NCBI GenBank assembly: GCA_028276075.1
Contig: JAPYXA010000019.1
Location: forward strand, 1 to 7,687
Length of the DNA stretch: 7,687 nucleotides
DNA from: Minisyncoccota bacterium
GTDB taxonomy: Bacteria > Patescibacteriota > Minisyncoccia > UBA6257 > HR35
Reading direction: 5' to 3'
Below the pieces are notes generated by a model, which worked only from the letters and a program-made list of their open reading frames with translations, was not told the DNA's origin and did not search any database. The first letter of the stretch is position 1, and each line of letters opens with the position of its first letter. Made by a program: the position numbers and the translations under genes. Below, piece after piece: positions 6,580 to 7,687 of this stretch.

Positions 6580-6611
6580 TGATCCAAATCAAAAATTGCT
6601 ACCTTTTTCAT
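6573..6611 (-). pseudogene. Start of a lost gene, HAD-like motif, cut after about 11 codons
   Basis: Only 6 bases after the methyltransferase stop an ATG opens a 12-residue frame reading MKKVAIFDLDHC before TGA. The hydrophobic strand followed by FDLDH resembles motif I of HAD-family phosphatases (consensus FDLDxT). The match stops after the H, where the sequence passes into the glycosyltransferase tail in another frame. I read it as the 5' end of a deleted gene joined at about 6580 to the downstream fragment. It could instead be the N-terminus of the same glycosyltransferase with its middle deleted. The motif is short, so the family call is tentative. Confidence 0.4.
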
Positions 6612-6616
6612 TTTCT

Positions 6617-7435
6617 TTATACTCTCGCTTGAAAGTATAAAAAATACCCGTTCTCCTTCAACTTTCCCACATACCCCAAAGCAAAGGGCAAAAGTATAGC
6701 ATTCCTGAGAAATTCAAGCATCATAAGTATGTAAACTTTTCCTTTACTTGGACTTACTTCCGCAAGCTCCTCCACCGCATAAGCTGTGGCTTTTCTTTCA
6801 TCTCCAAGCACCATACCCTTTAGCTTTATTTTAAGCTTGTCTAAGTCTCCAAAAAGTTTTTTCTCAAGATAGAGAAAAAGTTCTACGAAAGGAAGGTCTA
6901 ATTTATAAACTTCAACATCTTTAAAGCCAGAAAAATTCAAAGCTTTTTCAAGTGAAGACTTTGAAAACCTTAAAAAGTGGTGAGGAGGATGGTCTCCATG
7001 AAAATATTTCCAATATATCTCTACAAATAAACGCTCCCTATTTGGCACGCTTCCCGCTATGTATCCTCCTTCTTTCAAAAGCCCTTTAACCCTCTCTAAA
7101 AACTCTCTTGGCTTATCCTGATGCTCCAAAACCTCAAAAAAGATGATTACATCAAACTTTAAGTTCTTCTCCTTAGCATACTCATAGAACTCTTCCAAGC
7201 TCATGGCAAAAACGGTGTCAATACCAAGGCTTCTTTTTACATTCTCTACAGATTTTTTGTCAAAGTCTATTCCCCATACTTCAAAGCCTTGTTCTTTAGC
7301 ATGTCTTAAAAATCTTCCATCTCCACAGCCCACATCTAAAAGCTTACCTCTTACATTGGAAGGAAAGTGTTTAAAAAAAGCTTTGTGGTCTTCATTAAGT
7401 CTTGTTCCTAAGCCTTCGTGAAATGCAATGTACAT
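6617..7435 (-). CDS. Class I SAM-dependent methyltransferase, missing its N-terminal zinc ribbon
   Basis: The 272-residue product has a classic Rossmann methyltransferase core. The glycine-rich SAM loop DVGCGDG is at residues 34-40, an acidic strand end (GIDFD) lies about 20 residues later, a FFEVLEH motif IV region follows, and then come GGYIAGSVPN and the HPPHHFLRFS segment typical of the Methyltransf_11/23 type found in O-antigen and capsule clusters. It probably methylates a sugar or a glycan end; the substrate cannot be told. The ATG at 7435 lies 15 bases after the TAA that ends the zinc-ribbon frame, in the same frame, so this is best seen as the downstream part of a 333-codon gene (7618-6617) broken by a nonsense codon. 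Re-initiation after the stop is possible, but only a weak CGAG lies before this ATG. The SAM-binding core is complete, so the piece could retain activity. Its GC content is higher than that of the genes to its left. Confidence 0.85.
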   Translation of the reverse strand: MYIAFHEGLGTRLNEDHKAFFKHFPSNVRGKLLDVGCGDGRFLRHAKEQGFEVWGIDFDKKSVENVKRSLGIDTVFAMSLEEFYEYAKEKNLKFDVIIFFEVLEHQDKPREFLERVKGLLKEGGYIAGSVPNRERLFVEIYWKYFHGDHPPHHFLRFSKSSLEKALNFSGFKDVEVYKLDLPFVELFLYLEKKLFGDLDKLKIKLKGMVLGDERKATAYAVEELAEVSPSKGKVYILMMLEFLRNAILLPFALGYVGKLKENGYFLYFQARV

Positions 7436-7450
7436 TTCAAGAAACTCGCT

Positions 7451-7618
7451 TTAGTAGAATTCTGGGATTATCTTTAGTGGTTCCCACCAATGGACATCGC
7501 AGTTTGGGCATTCATAGCGTTTATACTCCTCTTTGTTGTAAGGGGAGACATAAACTTCTTTGAAGGAGCCTTCTTCTACCTCAGTTCCGCAGATTGGGCA
7601 AGTGAGTATGGGTGGCAT
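7451..7618 (-). CDS. Zinc-ribbon N-terminal piece of an interrupted methyltransferase
   Basis: This 55-codon frame holds two CxxC knuckles, CPIC at residues 7-10 and CPNC at 37-40, spaced as in a small zinc ribbon, followed by a WWEPLKIIPEFY stretch. It ends at a TAA (7453-7451). Beyond this stop the same frame continues without a break through SEFLE into the ATG at 7435 and the methyltransferase domain. Zinc-ribbon plus class I methyltransferase proteins are common in polysaccharide loci, so I infer that this is the first domain of one ancestral protein of about 333 residues, with the stop at codon 56 replacing an amino acid (GAA to TAA would need one base change). It has the best ribosome site here and sits just behind the promoter. 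Alone it may still fold as a zinc-binding peptide, but no function can be claimed. A sequencing error at the stop is possible. Confidence 0.7.
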   Translation of the reverse strand: MPPILTCPICGTEVEEGSFKEVYVSPYNKEEYKRYECPNCDVHWWEPLKIIPEFY

Positions 7619-7624
7619 GGGTTT

Positions 7625-7632
7625 CCCCCCTT
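7625..7632 (-). promoter_or_regulatory. Strong ribosome binding site for the zinc-ribbon start
   Basis: The minus strand reads AAGGGGGG, six bases before the ATG at 7618. It is the strongest Shine-Dalgarno-like site in the window. It fixes the start of the zinc-ribbon reading frame and argues that the ATG at 7435, which has only a weak CGAG upstream, is not the original start of the methyltransferase. Confidence 0.65.
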
Positions 7633-7655
7633 AAAAGGCAACATTCAGTTTAAGA

Positions 7656-7684
7656 ATTATAAGCGGGAAAAATATAGTTCGCAA
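7656..7684 (-). promoter_or_regulatory. Sigma-70 type promoter at head of the cluster
   Basis: Read on the minus strand there is a TTGCGA box (7684-7679), a spacer of exactly 17 bases, and a perfect TATAAT box (7661-7656). Spacing and -10 match the sigma-70 consensus; the -35 matches in its TTG and final A. Transcription would begin near 7649, leaving a leader of about 30 bases before the ATG at 7618. All downstream genes share this strand with short gaps or overlaps, so this may drive the whole cluster. The call rests on motif and position only. Confidence 0.65.
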
Positions 7685-7687
7685 CAT

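Noticed and set aside
7203..7421. Plus-strand 72-codon frame
   Set aside because: It is antisense to the SAM-binding core of the methyltransferase, which is clearly real.
1..7687. CRISPR array, tRNA, insertion sequence or transposase
   Set aside because: No regularly spaced repeats, no tRNA-like fold, and no transposase motifs or terminal inverted repeats were seen; the only long repeat is the glycosyltransferase tail.

Overview
The window is a stretch of a bacterial surface-polysaccharide (O-antigen, capsule or glycan) gene cluster. Every gene I can support lies on the minus strand, so transcription runs from the right edge (about 7685) to the left edge (1). Gene starts sit behind purine-rich ribosome sites, several gene pairs overlap by 4-8 bases, and a good sigma-70 type promoter lies at the right edge. 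The proteins are rich in Lys, Ile and Glu, and the inner genes are very AT-rich. This look, together with the zinc-ribbon methyltransferase plus glycosyltransferase content, would fit a thermophilic bacterium such as a member of Aquificota. That assignment is an impression, not something the sequence proves.

Layout in transcription order: (1) promoter and a strong ribosome site at 7684-7625. (2) A zinc-ribbon plus SAM-methyltransferase gene (7618-6617) cut by one in-frame TAA into a 55-aa zinc-ribbon piece and a 272-aa methyltransferase piece. (3) A scar at 6611-6573 with the start of what looks like a HAD-type protein, run into the C-terminal piece of a GT4 glycosyltransferase (6579-6313). 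(4) An FkbM-type methyltransferase (6320-5439). (5) A second, about 88% identical copy of the last 159 bases of that glycosyltransferase piece (5442-5284). (6) A second, divergent FkbM methyltransferase (5291-4380). (7) Two GT4 glycosyltransferases (4383-3199 and 3202-2048). (8) A GT9 heptosyltransferase-like protein (2055-1153). (9) A 43-codon remnant of a nucleotide-sugar dehydrogenase (1097-966). (10) A CapM/PglA-like GT4 glycosyltransferase (943-1), which runs off the left edge.

The intact genes could together assemble and decorate an oligosaccharide: several glycosyltransferases add sugars in turn and the FkbM proteins O-methylate the glycan. The sugars and linkages cannot be read from sequence.

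The main interest is structural. About 5.4 kb (roughly 1150-6610) is much poorer in GC (sampled lines about 23-33%) than the flanks (sampled lines about 38-50%). Broken genes lie at or just outside both edges. Inside it, a [glycosyltransferase tail + FkbM gene] unit occurs twice, exactly 1029 bases apart. The tails are nearly identical while the FkbM proteins are only moderately alike. This reads as a recombination-built, variable polysaccharide locus. I found no tRNA, rRNA, CRISPR array, transposase or convincing terminator.
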